Shown here in pieces: positions 47,101-55,805 of a stretch of DNA of 64,000 nt. Numbering within the stretch: position 1 is the first letter of the stretch; the number at the start of each line of letters is the position of its first letter. The notes under the pieces are model-generated. The model worked only from the letters and a program-made list of their open reading frames with translations, was not told the origin of the DNA and made no database searches. The DNA is from Ensifer adhaerens (GTDB taxonomy: Bacteria; Pseudomonadota; Alphaproteobacteria; Rhizobiales; Rhizobiaceae), in contig NZ_PNFP01000001.1 of NCBI RefSeq assembly GCF_002940685.1, forward strand, positions 496,001 to 560,000, in the 5' to 3' direction. A program made the translations under genes and the position numbers.

Positions 47101-50100
47101 CCAGTGCGGGACGGCTGCCAGGTTGCCGATCGGGAACTCTGCGGTCTGGCTGCGCGCGAACCAGCCTTCCGACAGGCCAAGCGCGAAATCGTTGAACAGC
47201 GAGGGCGCGCTGACGGCGGCAATCAGTCCACCCGTATCGCTGAGCGCGGTCCGCAGCGCAGTGCGCACCGCGACATCGTCCTCGATCAGGCCATAGAGCG
47301 CGTCGGAGGCGCTGACGGCGAGATCGAAGGACGCAAGCGTCGCAAGCTCGCCCTTCTTGAGAATGCGCACATGGGCGTCGTTCTCGAAGCCCAGCTCAAG
47401 GCCGCGCTGGGCATTGTCGCGTGCCTCGAACACCGTAAGGCTTGCACCATGCTTCTCGGCAAGCGTCGCCAGCCGCCGGGTGAAGCCGGTCGATACGCTG
47501 CCGATTTCGACGATGCGCAGGCGCGCCCCGGCCGGCTGCGTTGCAAGGGCTCGCTCGAGGGCTTCCAGAACGCAGGCCATCCGCTGGCGGCTTGCCTCCG
47601 AATGAACGGCCTGATGGTCGAGCGTCGCGTCGCTGATGAAGCTCGACGCGGAGTTCGCTTCGTCACCGGCCTGCAGAGCTTCGATACGCGTGAGCGCTTC
47701 CGCATAGGCGTTGTTGATCAGCACGGCCTCGACTGCACGGTCGGGCCGCTCGCCGTAAAGTTCGCTCAGAATTTCAGGCACGCCCGGCAGGTTGAACTCC
47801 TGCGCGACGGTCCAGACGCCATCCCTGTGCTGGCTGATCCCAGCATCCTCCAGCACGTAGAGGCAGCTCGTCAGGAAACACTGGAAGGCGAAATCGCCAG
47901 GCAGGTTGTCGCCCTTGATCGTCGAGCGTCCCTTGCCGAGCTTGAGGGCGATCTCCTGGCAGGCGCGATAGATCGCTGCGTTGAAGAGCAGCGTCGCATT
48001 GTCGACGCCGGCTTCGCCGGCAGTCGGCATGGCGATCGATACCGGGGCCAGGCTGTTGCGCGGAAGACCTGGCAGGGCGGCTTCCGACTGCACCGCCTCG
48101 TAGTGGAACGACAGCGCATCGAGCGTCTTGTGCTTGCGCAGATAGGTGCGGCGGAAGCGGCAATCCTCGAAATGGGCGATCGGTTCGCCCGACTGGCCGA
48201 AGAAATGGAACTTCGCCTTGATCGAATTGGCGCTGACGCGCTCGATCTCGATCATGGCGCGGGCGATCGGCAGGCCGCCGTTGACGACGCGCACCGAACC
48301 GAAACGAACCGGAATATAGGGAGCACCGCTCTTGTCGCCGGTGAACCGGTCGAAGAGCGCCACCAGCCCGTGGAAGGTCGCGTCGACGGAAATCGGATTC
48401 AACGCATAGCTGACGAGCGGATGCCCGGCAGCATCGGCCGATTTCAGCTCGACGTCGACCAGCCGGTCACCGTAGGCAACAGCCTTCGCCAGCAGCTGGA
48501 AGCGCGGGCCGTAGTCGAGGCCGAATTGCCGCGCCGTTTCGTAGGCGCGGGCAGGGCCCACCGTCGCCGTCTTCGCCAGGCCGGCGAGCGAGGGATAGGC
48601 GCGCTCCTCGGCTGGCAGTGGCTTGCGGCAGCGGGCAACCGCATGCACGGCCCAGTCGTCTTCCGACAGCCGTTCGCGCGAGCGAATCTCGATGTCGCCG
48701 GTCTCCGGCGACAGAACCGTCGACAGTTCCATGATTTTCGTGTCGCTGAGCTCCAGCGGCCGGACGATTTCGAGATTGGTGATCTCGACCTCGTCACTGC
48801 CATGGAACTGCTGCGCTGCCGCTACTGCGATCTCGATGAAGCCGCTGCCCGGCAGGATCGCCTTGCCGTCGACCACGTGTTCGGCGAGATCGGGGAAGAG
48901 GTGGGCGTCGATATGGTTCTTCCAGCTGCCGCTGTTCGGATCGCTGCGCCAGCCGGTCAGGCGGTAGGGCCGGGCGATCCGGCCGAAAAGGTCGGTGGCA
49001 TCGGTCGTTGCCGCCGGGCGCAGCTCGACAGGCTCGAAGGGCAGGCTTGGCAGCGCGACCGAGGCGTTGCGCTTGCCGAAGACCCGGGTCGTGTCGACCA
49101 CGGCGCCATGCGCGACGGCACGCGCCATCGCGACCGAAATCGGATCCTGGCCGCTTTCGGCGACGTCTCTGAGCAGCGTGGGCACGACCATGCCGGGAGC
49201 CGCCGCCTGCTTGATCGTCTCCTTGACATAGGACGACAGGATCGGGCGCGGTGAAATCTCGACAAACAGGCGGCAGCCCATCTCGATCGCCGCTTCGGCG
49301 GCGGCCTGGAAGCGGACCGGCTCGCGGACGTTTTTCCACCAGTAATCCGGGTCGAGCTGCGTGCCCTCGAGCGCGGCACCGGTGACCGTCGAGAGATAGG
49401 TCAGTTCCGTGCGGCGCGGCGCGATGTCCGGAATGTCCGAGAGGAAGGCGTCCTTCGCCCGGTCTATGATCGGGTGGTGGAACGGATAGTTGATGTCGAG
49501 GATCTGGACCGGGATCTTCGCCTTGCGGGCGGCATCGCGGAAGGCAGAGATCTGTTCGGCCGGACCCGAGATCGTCACGGAATTGTGGGCATTGACGGCA
49601 GCGACACAGAGTTCGTCAAGGCCGCGCGCTTCGGCAAAGGCATGGGCGGCGTCTTCGCCGAGCATGACGGCGGCCATGGTGCCGTGGCCGGCGAGCAGGT
49701 CCTGGTGCAGCGAGCGCTTGGCGACGATCGAAACGGCATCGACGAGCGAGAGCGCACCGGCCGCGTAGGCGGCGGCAATCTCACCGACGGAGTGGCCGAA
49801 GACGGCGACCGGCTTGATGCCCATGGCAACCAGCGAGTCCGACAGGGCGGCCTGCACGGCGAAGAGCAGCGGCTGGGCGATCTTGGTGTCGGCAAGCTTC
49901 TTGTCGAGATCGGGATCGGTCAGGAGATCGGTGAGCGTGATGTCGGAATGGAACTTGAACAGTGCGCTGACCGAGGTGAAACACTGACGGAAATGCAGGT
50001 TCTCGCGGAAGGCTTCCACGCCCATGCCGGCCCACTGCGAGCCGTTGCCCGAAAAGACGAAGGCGACCTTGGCATCCCGCACGACGGCTTCGCCGACCTC

Positions 50101-51642
50101 GCCGATGCCGGAGCCCGGCTTTTCCAGGTGGCTCGCGATCGCGCGCACGATATCCTCGGGCTGATCGCTGCGCGCCGCGAAACGATGGCGCATATGGGTG
50201 CGGTTGGCGCCCGATGCGGCGATCATTGCGCGCGCTTCGCCCTTGGAAGCATGGGCGAAAGCTGACTTGTAGTCGCTGAGAAGCGCCTCCAGGCTCGACG
50301 CCGTATGGGCGCTCGCCAGGAAAACATGTCCGGAGGACGAGGGGTTTGCGGCCTTTTCATCGGCTGCCGGCTCCGGGTCGCTGATGACGACGTGCGCATT
50401 GGCACCGCCGAAGCCGAAGGAGTTGATGCCGGCGAGGCGCGCGCGCTTGCCGCGCAGAAGCTCGATCGGGTTTGCCGTGACGCGAACGTTCAGGCCGTCG
50501 AAGTCGATGTGCTCGTTCGGCGTGTCGAAATGCAGCGAAGCCGGAAGGTAGTTGTTTTCGAGCGCCATCACGGCTTTCAGCATGCCGAACAGGCCGGAAG
50601 CCGGCTCGGTATGGCCGATGTTCGACTTGATCGAGCCGATCGGCACCGGAGCGCGGCGCTTGGCGCCGATGACCGTCCCGATCGACCAGACTTCGGCCGG
50701 GTCGCCGACCTTGGTGCCGGTGCCGTGACCTTCGACGAAGGCCACCTGGTTGGCGTCGATGCCGTTGCCTTCGTAGATTGCTCTCAGCAGATTGGCCTGG
50801 GCCTCGCGCGACGGCAGCGAAATGCCGTTGGTACGCCCGGCCGAATTCACGCCGGTCGCAACGATGCGCGCGTAGCTGCGGTCTTTCTCACGGCGCGCCC
50901 GGTCGGAACGGCGCAGCACGAAGACCACGCCGCCTTCGGCGCGTACGTAGCCGGCGCCGTCGTTGTCATAGGCGCGGCAAAGCCCTTCCGGCGACAGCAT
51001 GCGCGCCTGGGCGAAGCCGACGAAGGGAAGGGGATGGGCAAGAATGTTGACGCCGCCGACGATGGCCGTGTCGATCTCGCCGGATGTCAGCGCCCGCATC
51101 GCCTGGTCGAGCGCGACGAGCGAAGAGGAACAGGCGGTATCGACCGTCATGCTCGGGCCGCTGAGACCGAAAATGTGCGAGATGCGGTTCGAGACGATCG
51201 ACAGCGTGTTGCCGGTCATGAAATAGGGGCCGGCCGCCGCCGGATCCTCGACCGTCAGGTTGGCGTGGTCGAGGCTCGATGCGCCGATATAGACACCGAC
51301 GTTTTCGCCATGCAGCGAGGTTGCCGAGATGTTGGCGTCTTCAAGCGCGCGCCAGGCGAGCTGCAGCAGCACGCGCTGCTGCGGGTCCATATACATGGCC
51401 TCGCGCTGCGACATGCCGAAGACGGCCGGATCGAAATCGTAGAGCTGATCCAGAACGCCGGCCGCGAAGGAGTAGGTCTTGCCCTGGGTGCCCATGACCG
51501 GGTGCCAGAATCGCGCGACATCCCAGCGATCCGACGGAATGCTGGTGACGGTGCACTTGCCCTGACGTAGAAGTTTGAACAACGCCGAGGGCGATTCTGC
51601 TCCAGGGGCGAGGCATGCACGCCCAATAATCTCAACAGCCAT
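44131..51642 (-). CDS. rkpA: Multidomain fatty acid synthase/polyketide synthase-like protein RkpA
   Basis: Type I synthase of 2503 residues. Domain order: ketosynthase (1-430; Cys171 in DTACSSSLVALD, histidines in VEGHGTGTKVGDP and KSNIGHTEPASG), acyltransferase (GHSVGEIAAAYAAG near 617), dehydratase (HVVDGKAILP, the HxxxGxxxxP motif, near 925), a methyltransferase-like region with a degenerate motif (VEIGSVSTG near 1379), enoyl reductase (AAGGVGLAALQVAK near 1917), ketoreductase (GIGGFGLAAANWL near 2117) and carrier domain (EIGLDSLMAVEL near 2426). It would build a fully reduced acyl chain. In Sinorhizobium it is essential for K-antigen and its fatty acid starter or anchor. It shares an ATGA overlap with rkpG. 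Confidence 0.93.
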   Translation of the reverse strand: MAVEIIGRACLAPGAESPSALFKLLRQGKCTVTSIPSDRWDVARFWHPVMGTQGKTYSFAAGVLDQLYDFDPAVFGMSQREAMYMDPQQRVLLQLAWRALEDANISATSLHGENVGVYIGASSLDHANLTVEDPAAAGPYFMTGNTLSIVSNRISHIFGLSGPSMTVDTACSSSLVALDQAMRALTSGEIDTAIVGGVNILAHPLPFVGFAQARMLSPEGLCRAYDNDGAGYVRAEGGVVFVLRRSDRARREKDRSYARIVATGVNSAGRTNGISLPSREAQANLLRAIYEGNGIDANQVAFVEGHGTGTKVGDPAEVWSIGTVIGAKRRAPVPIGSIKSNIGHTEPASGLFGMLKAVMALENNYLPASLHFDTPNEHIDFDGLNVRVTANPIELLRGKRARLAGINSFGFGGANAHVVISDPEPAADEKAANPSSSGHVFLASAHTASSLEALLSDYKSAFAHASKGEARAMIAASGANRTHMRHRFAARSDQPEDIVRAIASHLEKPGSGIGEVGEAVVRDAKVAFVFSGNGSQWAGMGVEAFRENLHFRQCFTSVSALFKFHSDITLTDLLTDPDLDKKLADTKIAQPLLFAVQAALSDSLVAMGIKPVAVFGHSVGEIAAAYAAGALSLVDAVSIVAKRSLHQDLLAGHGTMAAVMLGEDAAHAFAEARGLDELCVAAVNAHNSVTISGPAEQISAFRDAARKAKIPVQILDINYPFHHPIIDRAKDAFLSDIPDIAPRRTELTYLSTVTGAALEGTQLDPDYWWKNVREPVRFQAAAEAAIEMGCRLFVEISPRPILSSYVKETIKQAAAPGMVVPTLLRDVAESGQDPISVAMARAVAHGAVVDTTRVFGKRNASVALPSLPFEPVELRPAATTDATDLFGRIARPYRLTGWRSDPNSGSWKNHIDAHLFPDLAEHVVDGKAILPGSGFIEIAVAAAQQFHGSDEVEITNLEIVRPLELSDTKIMELSTVLSPETGDIEIRSRERLSEDDWAVHAVARCRKPLPAEERAYPSLAGLAKTATVGPARAYETARQFGLDYGPRFQLLAKAVAYGDRLVDVELKSADAAGHPLVSYALNPISVDATFHGLVALFDRFTGDKSGAPYIPVRFGSVRVVNGGLPIARAMIEIERVSANSIKAKFHFFGQSGEPIAHFEDCRFRRTYLRKHKTLDALSFHYEAVQSEAALPGLPRNSLAPVSIAMPTAGEAGVDNATLLFNAAIYRACQEIALKLGKGRSTIKGDNLPGDFAFQCFLTSCLYVLEDAGISQHRDGVWTVAQEFNLPGVPEILSELYGERPDRAVEAVLINNAYAEALTRIEALQAGDEANSASSFISDATLDHQAVHSEASRQRMACVLEALERALATQPAGARLRIVEIGSVSTGFTRRLATLAEKHGASLTVFEARDNAQRGLELGFENDAHVRILKKGELATLASFDLAVSASDALYGLIEDDVAVRTALRTALSDTGGLIAAVSAPSLFNDFALGLSEGWFARSQTAEFPIGNLAAVPHWQKCLGDLDLREIEIADRECASGNVILVEARGAATAAVSATAPASGPYLLLEIAGHEQREPSGSAVRVSLTGDASADKTALLTAFETLGEQPLRAVFLASPPATSRTDDSASLQTQILVLGAFAEAVRQHMAGTEPAADKRPRLVLVSPGGAPIANRTVGAAVASDGVNAGLWAFARVLQNEYEFLDVHTLDIDGSPTATAQMAAALPLLAVAGANREWLLEGKDGAALSEIRAVPGPVDNAHAATAAFKAATIRQRVSSQVGSIVWEEADVPAAGPGKVVVAVAATGLNFRDVMWAMGLLPEEALEDGFAGATIGMELSGHVVAVGDGVDDLVVGDAVMAIASSAFSTHAVVSRAGVARLPQSVSPVAAATVPVAFLTAYYAMVELGRIQPDETILIHGAAGGVGLAALQVAKLKGAKVIATAGSREKRRFLSMLGADHVFDSRSLDFVNDVRAVTDGEGVDLVLNSLFAEAMEQSLALVKPFGRFLELGKRDYYADSKIGLRPFRRNVSYFGIDADQLLVNQPKLTKRIFTEIGALFEDGKLTPLPYRAFDFDEIGNAFRLMQNAGHIGKIVVLPPVVGKHRVAKRPHGGMKVDPTGMHLVVGGIGGFGLAAANWLVEKGATKIALCSRRGQADAETMAMMEIWAKAGVSATVHACDVTDPVATERLLKQLRAVAPLRSVVHAAMVLDDALISNLNRERNRPVIDTKAKGAAVLDQLTAADKLDNFILFSSATTLVGNPGQANYVAANGYLEGLARARRARGLAGLAVGFGAIADRGYLVQNTDVNDILAKRIGKTALKAQTALDMVESHLAFDPGTVDAATVMISEIDWSAARNLPVAKNALFEVILRSADQHATGGEGTKMDLVAMIEGKSPQEAEDILFDLVAGEIAAILRVSKDTVTRAKVLKEIGLDSLMAVELGMSFQQNTGFDMPLSGVADNTTVGDVARKLYEKVSKRDQSDDAEPADDKIVNELAQRHVGTAKEKAQGQ

Positions 51643-52050
51643 GTATGATCGAACGCTCTAATAATGCCGTTAAAGTTGCACCTGCGATTGCGCGACAGAG
51701 GCCGAAATGCAATCGCCAATCGTCATGCTTCCGGGCTATCCCCAGCTATATTCGCTCCGCCTCATTAGTCAGCTTTTAACTTAAAGTCCCTAGCTTTCAA
51801 CCCCAAAGACTGAAGATATACACGCTGTCAACGCCAGTCCAAGTCGGATGGGGCGACAAACCACGCTCAAGGTATCGAAGGTATGACCAGAAAGACGCGG
51901 GCCGAAATAAATTGCCGGTCTTGGTCTTCGGGTGACTTGTTGTGGGACGGCGATTGTGCTTTTCAGAGACCGGTGAAAACCCGGCCGGGGGATGATGCGG
52001 TGCAGAACTATGAGCAAAATCATGGCTGTGCCGAATGTGGAGTGTCGTAG
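51643..52050. promoter_or_regulatory. Divergent promoter region between rkpA and rkpU
   Basis: This 408-base gene-free interval separates two divergent capsule genes and must hold both promoters. It is more A/T-rich than its surroundings (for example TTTTAACTTAAAG near 51774). One short inverted repeat, CGATTGC (51685-51691) with GCAATCG (51709-51715), lies close to the rkpA start. I could not pick a convincing -35/-10 pair in either direction. Confidence 0.5.
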
Positions 52051-53238
52051 TTGAAACGAGTCAGTGCCCTTCTGCTTTGTTCCGCCCTCGTGGGATGCCA
52101 GGCCGTGCCTGGTGAGGGGCCGCTGGCCGGAGCGATCGTCAAGGATGCCGGCCAGTCCGGTGCCGAAATCGGCCGCCAGAACGCAACCGTCTTCGACATC
52201 GTCGATGTGGACGGCCGCTCGGCGCGCCTCGTCTCCGACTACGTGTCTTCGACGCTCAACCGCCGTTTCGGCATCGGTGGCGGCGTCGGCCGCGTCGTGA
52301 TCGGCGTCGGTGATGCCCTGAAGGTTTCGATCTTCGAAGCCGGCAGCGACGGCCTGTTCTCGACGCAGGATTCCAAGCAGACGAGCATCGATCTCGTCGT
52401 CCAGCCGGACGGCAAGGCCGCGATCCCCTATGTCGGTCCGGTGCGCTTTGCCGGTTTGACGCTGGAACAGGCACGCCAGGAAATCCTGGAAGCGCTGAAG
52501 CAGAAGGCCGTCGAGCCGGACGTGATCGTCACCAGCATGAGCACCGCGTCGCGAAACGTCACCGTTTCGGGGGCCGTCGGCAGATCGTCCGTGGTGCCGC
52601 TCAGCCTCGTCGACGAGACGATCAACGAGGTCATCGCCAAGGCCGGCGGTCCGGTCGCGCAGCCCTACGAAACCTTCGTCACGCTGGTGCGCGGCAAGAA
52701 GACCGGAACGGTCCTGCTGAAGTCGATCATCGACAACCCGTCCGAAAACATCCACGTCAAGCCGGGCGACCAGATCTTCGTGACGCGCGATCCGCGACGC
52801 TTCACGATCTTGGGTGCGGTCAAGGCCAACCAGCGCGTCGATTTCGGCGCGAACGATCTCAATCTGCTCGAGGCCATGGGTCTTGCCGGCGGCGGCGCCG
52901 ACTACACGCTCGACATGAAGGGCTACTTCATCTTCCGCTACGAAGAACCCGATGTGGTCATGAGCCTGCTCGGTCAGCAGCGTTTCAACGAAATGCTGCG
53001 CAAGGGCATGAAGACCGACAACGTCGGCCGCTACCCGATTGTCTACCGCTTCGACATGAGCAGGCCGGACAGCCTGATCGTCGGCCAGACCTTCCCGATC
53101 AAGAACCGCGACGTGATTTATGCCTCGCGTCACCCGTCGGTCGATTTCTCGAAGTTCCTGAACTTCGTCGCCCAGCCGGTCGGCATCGCCAATTCCGGCT
53201 TCTCGATCGCCGACAACATCAACAGTCTCGGAAACTGA
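52051..53238 (+). CDS. rkpU: Capsular polysaccharide export lipoprotein RkpU
   Basis: Outer-membrane polysaccharide export protein (Wza/KpsD-like family) of 395 residues. It starts with TTG 52051, with GGAG nine bases upstream, and has a lipoprotein signal with lipobox LVGC (Cys16). A Poly_export domain follows (VGDALKVSIFEAGSDGLFS, QPDGKAAIPYVGPVRFAGL), then SLBB-type repeats (VTVSGAVGRSSVVPLSLV, FTILGAVKANQRVDFG). It would form the periplasm/outer-membrane channel for the K-antigen made by the divergent rkp genes. A strong terminator follows. Confidence 0.9.
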   Translation: MKRVSALLLCSALVGCQAVPGEGPLAGAIVKDAGQSGAEIGRQNATVFDIVDVDGRSARLVSDYVSSTLNRRFGIGGGVGRVVIGVGDALKVSIFEAGSDGLFSTQDSKQTSIDLVVQPDGKAAIPYVGPVRFAGLTLEQARQEILEALKQKAVEPDVIVTSMSTASRNVTVSGAVGRSSVVPLSLVDETINEVIAKAGGPVAQPYETFVTLVRGKKTGTVLLKSIIDNPSENIHVKPGDQIFVTRDPRRFTILGAVKANQRVDFGANDLNLLEAMGLAGGGADYTLDMKGYFIFRYEEPDVVMSLLGQQRFNEMLRKGMKTDNVGRYPIVYRFDMSRPDSLIVGQTFPIKNRDVIYASRHPSVDFSKFLNFVAQPVGIANSGFSIADNINSLGN

Positions 53239-53257
53239 TCGTTTTCAGTTGCATTCG

Positions 53258-53291
53258 AAAGAGGGCGTCGGCCTAGGCCGGCGCCCTCTTT
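53258..53291 (+). terminator. rkpU: Strong hairpin terminator after rkpU
   Basis: A stem of about 15 base pairs (53258-53272 with 53277-53291, one G-U pair) around a CTAG loop, GC-rich with A/T at the base, followed by TTTCGTTT-type sequence. It begins 20 bases after the rkpU stop. Confidence 0.82.
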
Positions 53292-53415
53292 CGTTTATCT
53301 GCCTTCCCGATTTAGGAAGCCTGCGGAACTGGCTTGTCGTCGCTCAAATTCTGTGATTGATCTTGGACTTAAATCGATTTTGGTGATCGATGAGGATTGA
53401 TCGGCCAAGAGGTGA

Positions 53416-54018
53416 ATGATGGCGGATAAAGCGTTGATCGTCGTGGATGTGCAGAACGATTTCTGCCCGGGCGGAGCACTCGGCGTTGCCGGCGGAGACG
53501 AGATCGTGCCGATGATCAACGGCCTGATCGGCCGCTTCGAGCATGTGGTGCTGACCCAGGATTGGCATCCGGCCGGCCACTCCAGCTTTGCTTCCAGCCA
53601 TCCCGGCAAGACCCCGTTCGAGATGATCGCCATGCCGTACGGCGCGCAGACGCTTTGGCCGGATCATTGCGTGCAGGGCAGCGCCGGTGCTCAATTCCAT
53701 CCGGCGCTGGAGTGGACCCGTGCCGAGCTTTTGATCCGCAAAGGTTTCCGGCCTGAGATCGACAGCTATTCCGCCTTTTTCGAAAACGATCGCCGCACGC
53801 CGACAGGCCTTTCGGGCTATCTCAAGGATCGCGGCATAAGGAAGGTGACGCTCTGTGGCCTTGCGACGGATTTCTGCGTCGCCTTCTCCGCGATCGACGC
53901 GGTCGCTCAAGGGTTCTCGACATCCGTCATTCTCGACGCCTGTCGAGGCATCGATCTCAACGGTTCGCTTCAGGCCATGATCACGCGCATGCGTGATGCC
54001 GGCGTCGAGCTGAACTAG
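53416..54018 (+). CDS. pncA: Nicotinamidase/pyrazinamidase
   Basis: Hydrolase of 200 residues that converts nicotinamide to nicotinate for NAD salvage. The catalytic aspartate lies in [15 protein letters not shown] near residue 11, the metal site in [12 protein letters not shown], the lysine in RKGF and the nucleophile in [16 protein letters not shown] near 157. The start is one of two adjacent ATG codons (53416, 53419) after AAGAGG. It lies 38 bases before pncB, so the two consecutive salvage steps are encoded together. Confidence 0.95.
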   Translation: MMADKALIVVDVQNDFCPGGALGVAGGDEIVPMINGLIGRFEHVVLTQDWHPAGHSSFASSHPGKTPFEMIAMPYGAQTLWPDHCVQGSAGAQFHPALEWTRAELLIRKGFRPEIDSYSAFFENDRRTPTGLSGYLKDRGIRKVTLCGLATDFCVAFSAIDAVAQGFSTSVILDACRGIDLNGSLQAMITRMRDAGVELN

Positions 54019-54056
54019 TTCGAGAGCCTCGCGCTGAGGAAGGAGAGGTTTCACCA

Positions 54057-55361
54057 ATGACGAAGACCGATATCGCCAGGCGCGTCTACAACCATGCCTG
54101 GAAGCTCGACCCGATCGTGCGCAGCCTGCTGGACACGGATTTCTACAAGCTCCTGATGCTGCAGATGATTTGGCAGCTCTATCCGGATGTCGACGCGACC
54201 TTCTCGCTGATCAACCGCACGAAGACGGTGCGGCTTGCCGACGAGATCGACGAGCAGGAGCTGCGCGACCAGCTCGATCATGCGCGCGAGCTGCGCTTCT
54301 CCAAGAAGGAAATGATCTGGCTTGCCGGTAATACGTTCTACGGCCGCAAGCAGATCTTCTCGCCGGAGTTTCTGGCCTGGCTCGCCAGGTTCCGCCTGCC
54401 GGACTACGAGTTGAAGCGCAGCGACGGCCAGTTCGAGCTGACTTTCCGCGGCCGCTGGGCAGAGACCACCATGTGGGAAATCCCGGCGCTGGCGATCATC
54501 AACGAACTGCGCTCGCGCTCGGCGATGAAGGGCCTCGGTCCCTTTACCCTCGACGTGCTCTATGCTCGCGCCAAGGCGAAGATGTGGTCCAAGGTCGAGC
54601 GCCTGCGGCAATACCCCAACCTCAGGATCTCCGACTTCGGCACGCGCCGCCGGCACAGCTTCCTCTGGCAGCGCTGGTGCGTCGAGGCGCTGAAGGAAGG
54701 GATCGGCAGCTCGTTCTCCGGTTCCAGCAACGTGCTGCTCGCCATGGATACGGACCTGGAAGCGCTCGGCACCAACGCGCACGAACTGCCGATGGTGGCC
54801 GCAGCCCTTGCCCGCAACGACAAGGAGCTGGCCCAGGCGCCCTACAAGGTGCTGCAGGACTGGAACCAGCTCTATGGTGGCAATCTCCTGATCGTGCTGC
54901 CGGATGCCTTCGGCACGGCGGCGTTCTTGCGCGATGCGCCCAAATGGGTGGCGGACTGGACGGGTTTCAGGCCGGACAGCGCGCCGCCGATCGAGGGTGG
55001 CGAAAAAATCCTCGCCTGGTGGAAGAAGATGGGCCGCGACCCGCGTGAAAAGCTGCTGATCTTCTCCGACGGTCTCGACGTCGAAACGATCATCGAGACC
55101 TACAGGCATTTCGAGGGGCGGGTGCGCATGAGCTTCGGCTGGGGCACCAACCTCACCAACGATTTTGCCGGTTGTGCCCCGACGGAAATCAGCGGCCTCA
55201 ACCCGATCTCGATCGTCTGCAAGGTCAGCGAAGCCGACGGCCGGCCGGCGGTGAAACTCTCCGACAACCCGCGCAAGGCGACCGGCGACCCGGCCGAGGT
55301 CGAGCGCTATCTCAAGTTCTTCGGCTCCCAGGATTTCGTCGAGCAGGCGGTCAAGGTCTGA
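54057..55361 (+). CDS. pncB: Nicotinate phosphoribosyltransferase
   Basis: Enzyme of 434 residues that makes nicotinate mononucleotide from nicotinate and PRPP. The start [26 protein letters not shown], the [25 protein letters not shown] segment, [14 protein letters not shown] with the conserved RRR and histidine, the [10 protein letters not shown] loop and [20 protein letters not shown] are all typical of PncB. AAGGAGAGG precedes the ATG. It follows pncA in a two-gene salvage operon; NAD limitation would be its expected control, but no operator is visible. Confidence 0.96.
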   Translation: MTKTDIARRVYNHAWKLDPIVRSLLDTDFYKLLMLQMIWQLYPDVDATFSLINRTKTVRLADEIDEQELRDQLDHARELRFSKKEMIWLAGNTFYGRKQIFSPEFLAWLARFRLPDYELKRSDGQFELTFRGRWAETTMWEIPALAIINELRSRSAMKGLGPFTLDVLYARAKAKMWSKVERLRQYPNLRISDFGTRRRHSFLWQRWCVEALKEGIGSSFSGSSNVLLAMDTDLEALGTNAHELPMVAAALARNDKELAQAPYKVLQDWNQLYGGNLLIVLPDAFGTAAFLRDAPKWVADWTGFRPDSAPPIEGGEKILAWWKKMGRDPREKLLIFSDGLDVETIIETYRHFEGRVRMSFGWGTNLTNDFAGCAPTEISGLNPISIVCKVSEADGRPAVKLSDNPRKATGDPAEVERYLKFFGSQDFVEQAVKV

Positions 55362-55410
55362 CCGCCAAGTAACGCCTAAGTCAAACGACGCCGGGTGTTG
55401 AGCATTCCTG

Positions 55411-55438
55411 AAAAAAGAAACCGGCAAAAGCCGGTTTC
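55411..55438 (-). terminator. Intrinsic terminator on the minus strand
   Basis: A nine-base perfect stem (55417-55425 with 55430-55438) and four-base loop. On the minus strand the descending arm runs directly into six T (55416-55411), so it terminates minus-strand transcripts such as that of the 24-residue protein. On the plus strand there is no U-tract. Confidence 0.78.
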
Positions 55439-55602
55439 AAAAGGGGATCAAAGATGTTGCGATTGTCCATCATCGCGATGTCAAATCTGGCAGTGGAATC
55501 TTAAGGCTCCGTTAAGTTGCCAACCTGCCGTTGTATTTTTGGCTTCGCCAAAGAGCATCTCGATCGTTCGGGATTCGCTTGCCGCTCATTTAGCGTCTTG
55601 TC

Positions 55603-55647
55603 GCATGTCGTTATCGCAAAACCGCTGCGTACTTTTGCGCGAAATGC
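55603..55647. repeat. Rhizobial-type intergenic palindromic element
   Basis: An interrupted palindrome: GCAT (55603) and CGCAAAA (55615-55621) pair with TTTTGCG (55633-55639) and ATGC (55644-55647) around a CCGCTGCGTAC centre. I recall very similar sequences in many places in rhizobial genomes, usually just after or before genes, so this is probably a copy of a dispersed repeat. Copy number was not checked. Confidence 0.6.
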
Positions 55648-55648
55648 T

Positions 55649-55723
55649 TCAGAATACGAACATGTAGAGAAGGATGATGACGATGAGCGGCACGCCCATG
55701 AGCCAGAGGATGATGCCTTTCAT
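55649..55723 (-). CDS. 24-residue single-helix membrane micro-protein
   Basis: ATG 55723 is preceded by GGAGGC and opens a 24-codon frame, MKGIILWLMGVPLIVIILLY plus MFVF, which is one continuous membrane helix. The residue pattern, good ribosome site and following minus-strand terminator support a real gene. Similar KGIILWLxGVPxxVIxLLY micro-proteins occur in rhizobia as I recall, with unknown function; small helices of this kind often bind larger membrane complexes. It is below the usual size cut-off of gene callers. Confidence 0.7.
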   Translation of the reverse strand: MKGIILWLMGVPLIVIILLYMFVF

Positions 55724-55805
55724 TGAAGAGCCTCCGCGTTTCTGCCTTTGAAACGGTAACGCGACACCGGGAAATACGTTCCCGACGTCCGACCGGCGCC
55801 GGGCG

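Noticed and set aside
44104-49254. Two very long plus-strand frames (936 and 774 codons) opposite rkpA
   Set aside because: Both mirror the rkpA codons and have shadow-like composition; rkpA has all its catalytic motifs on the minus strand.
55417-55438. Hairpin as terminator of pncB
   Set aside because: On the plus strand it is followed by AAAAGG and not by T residues; the U-tract is on the minus-strand side.
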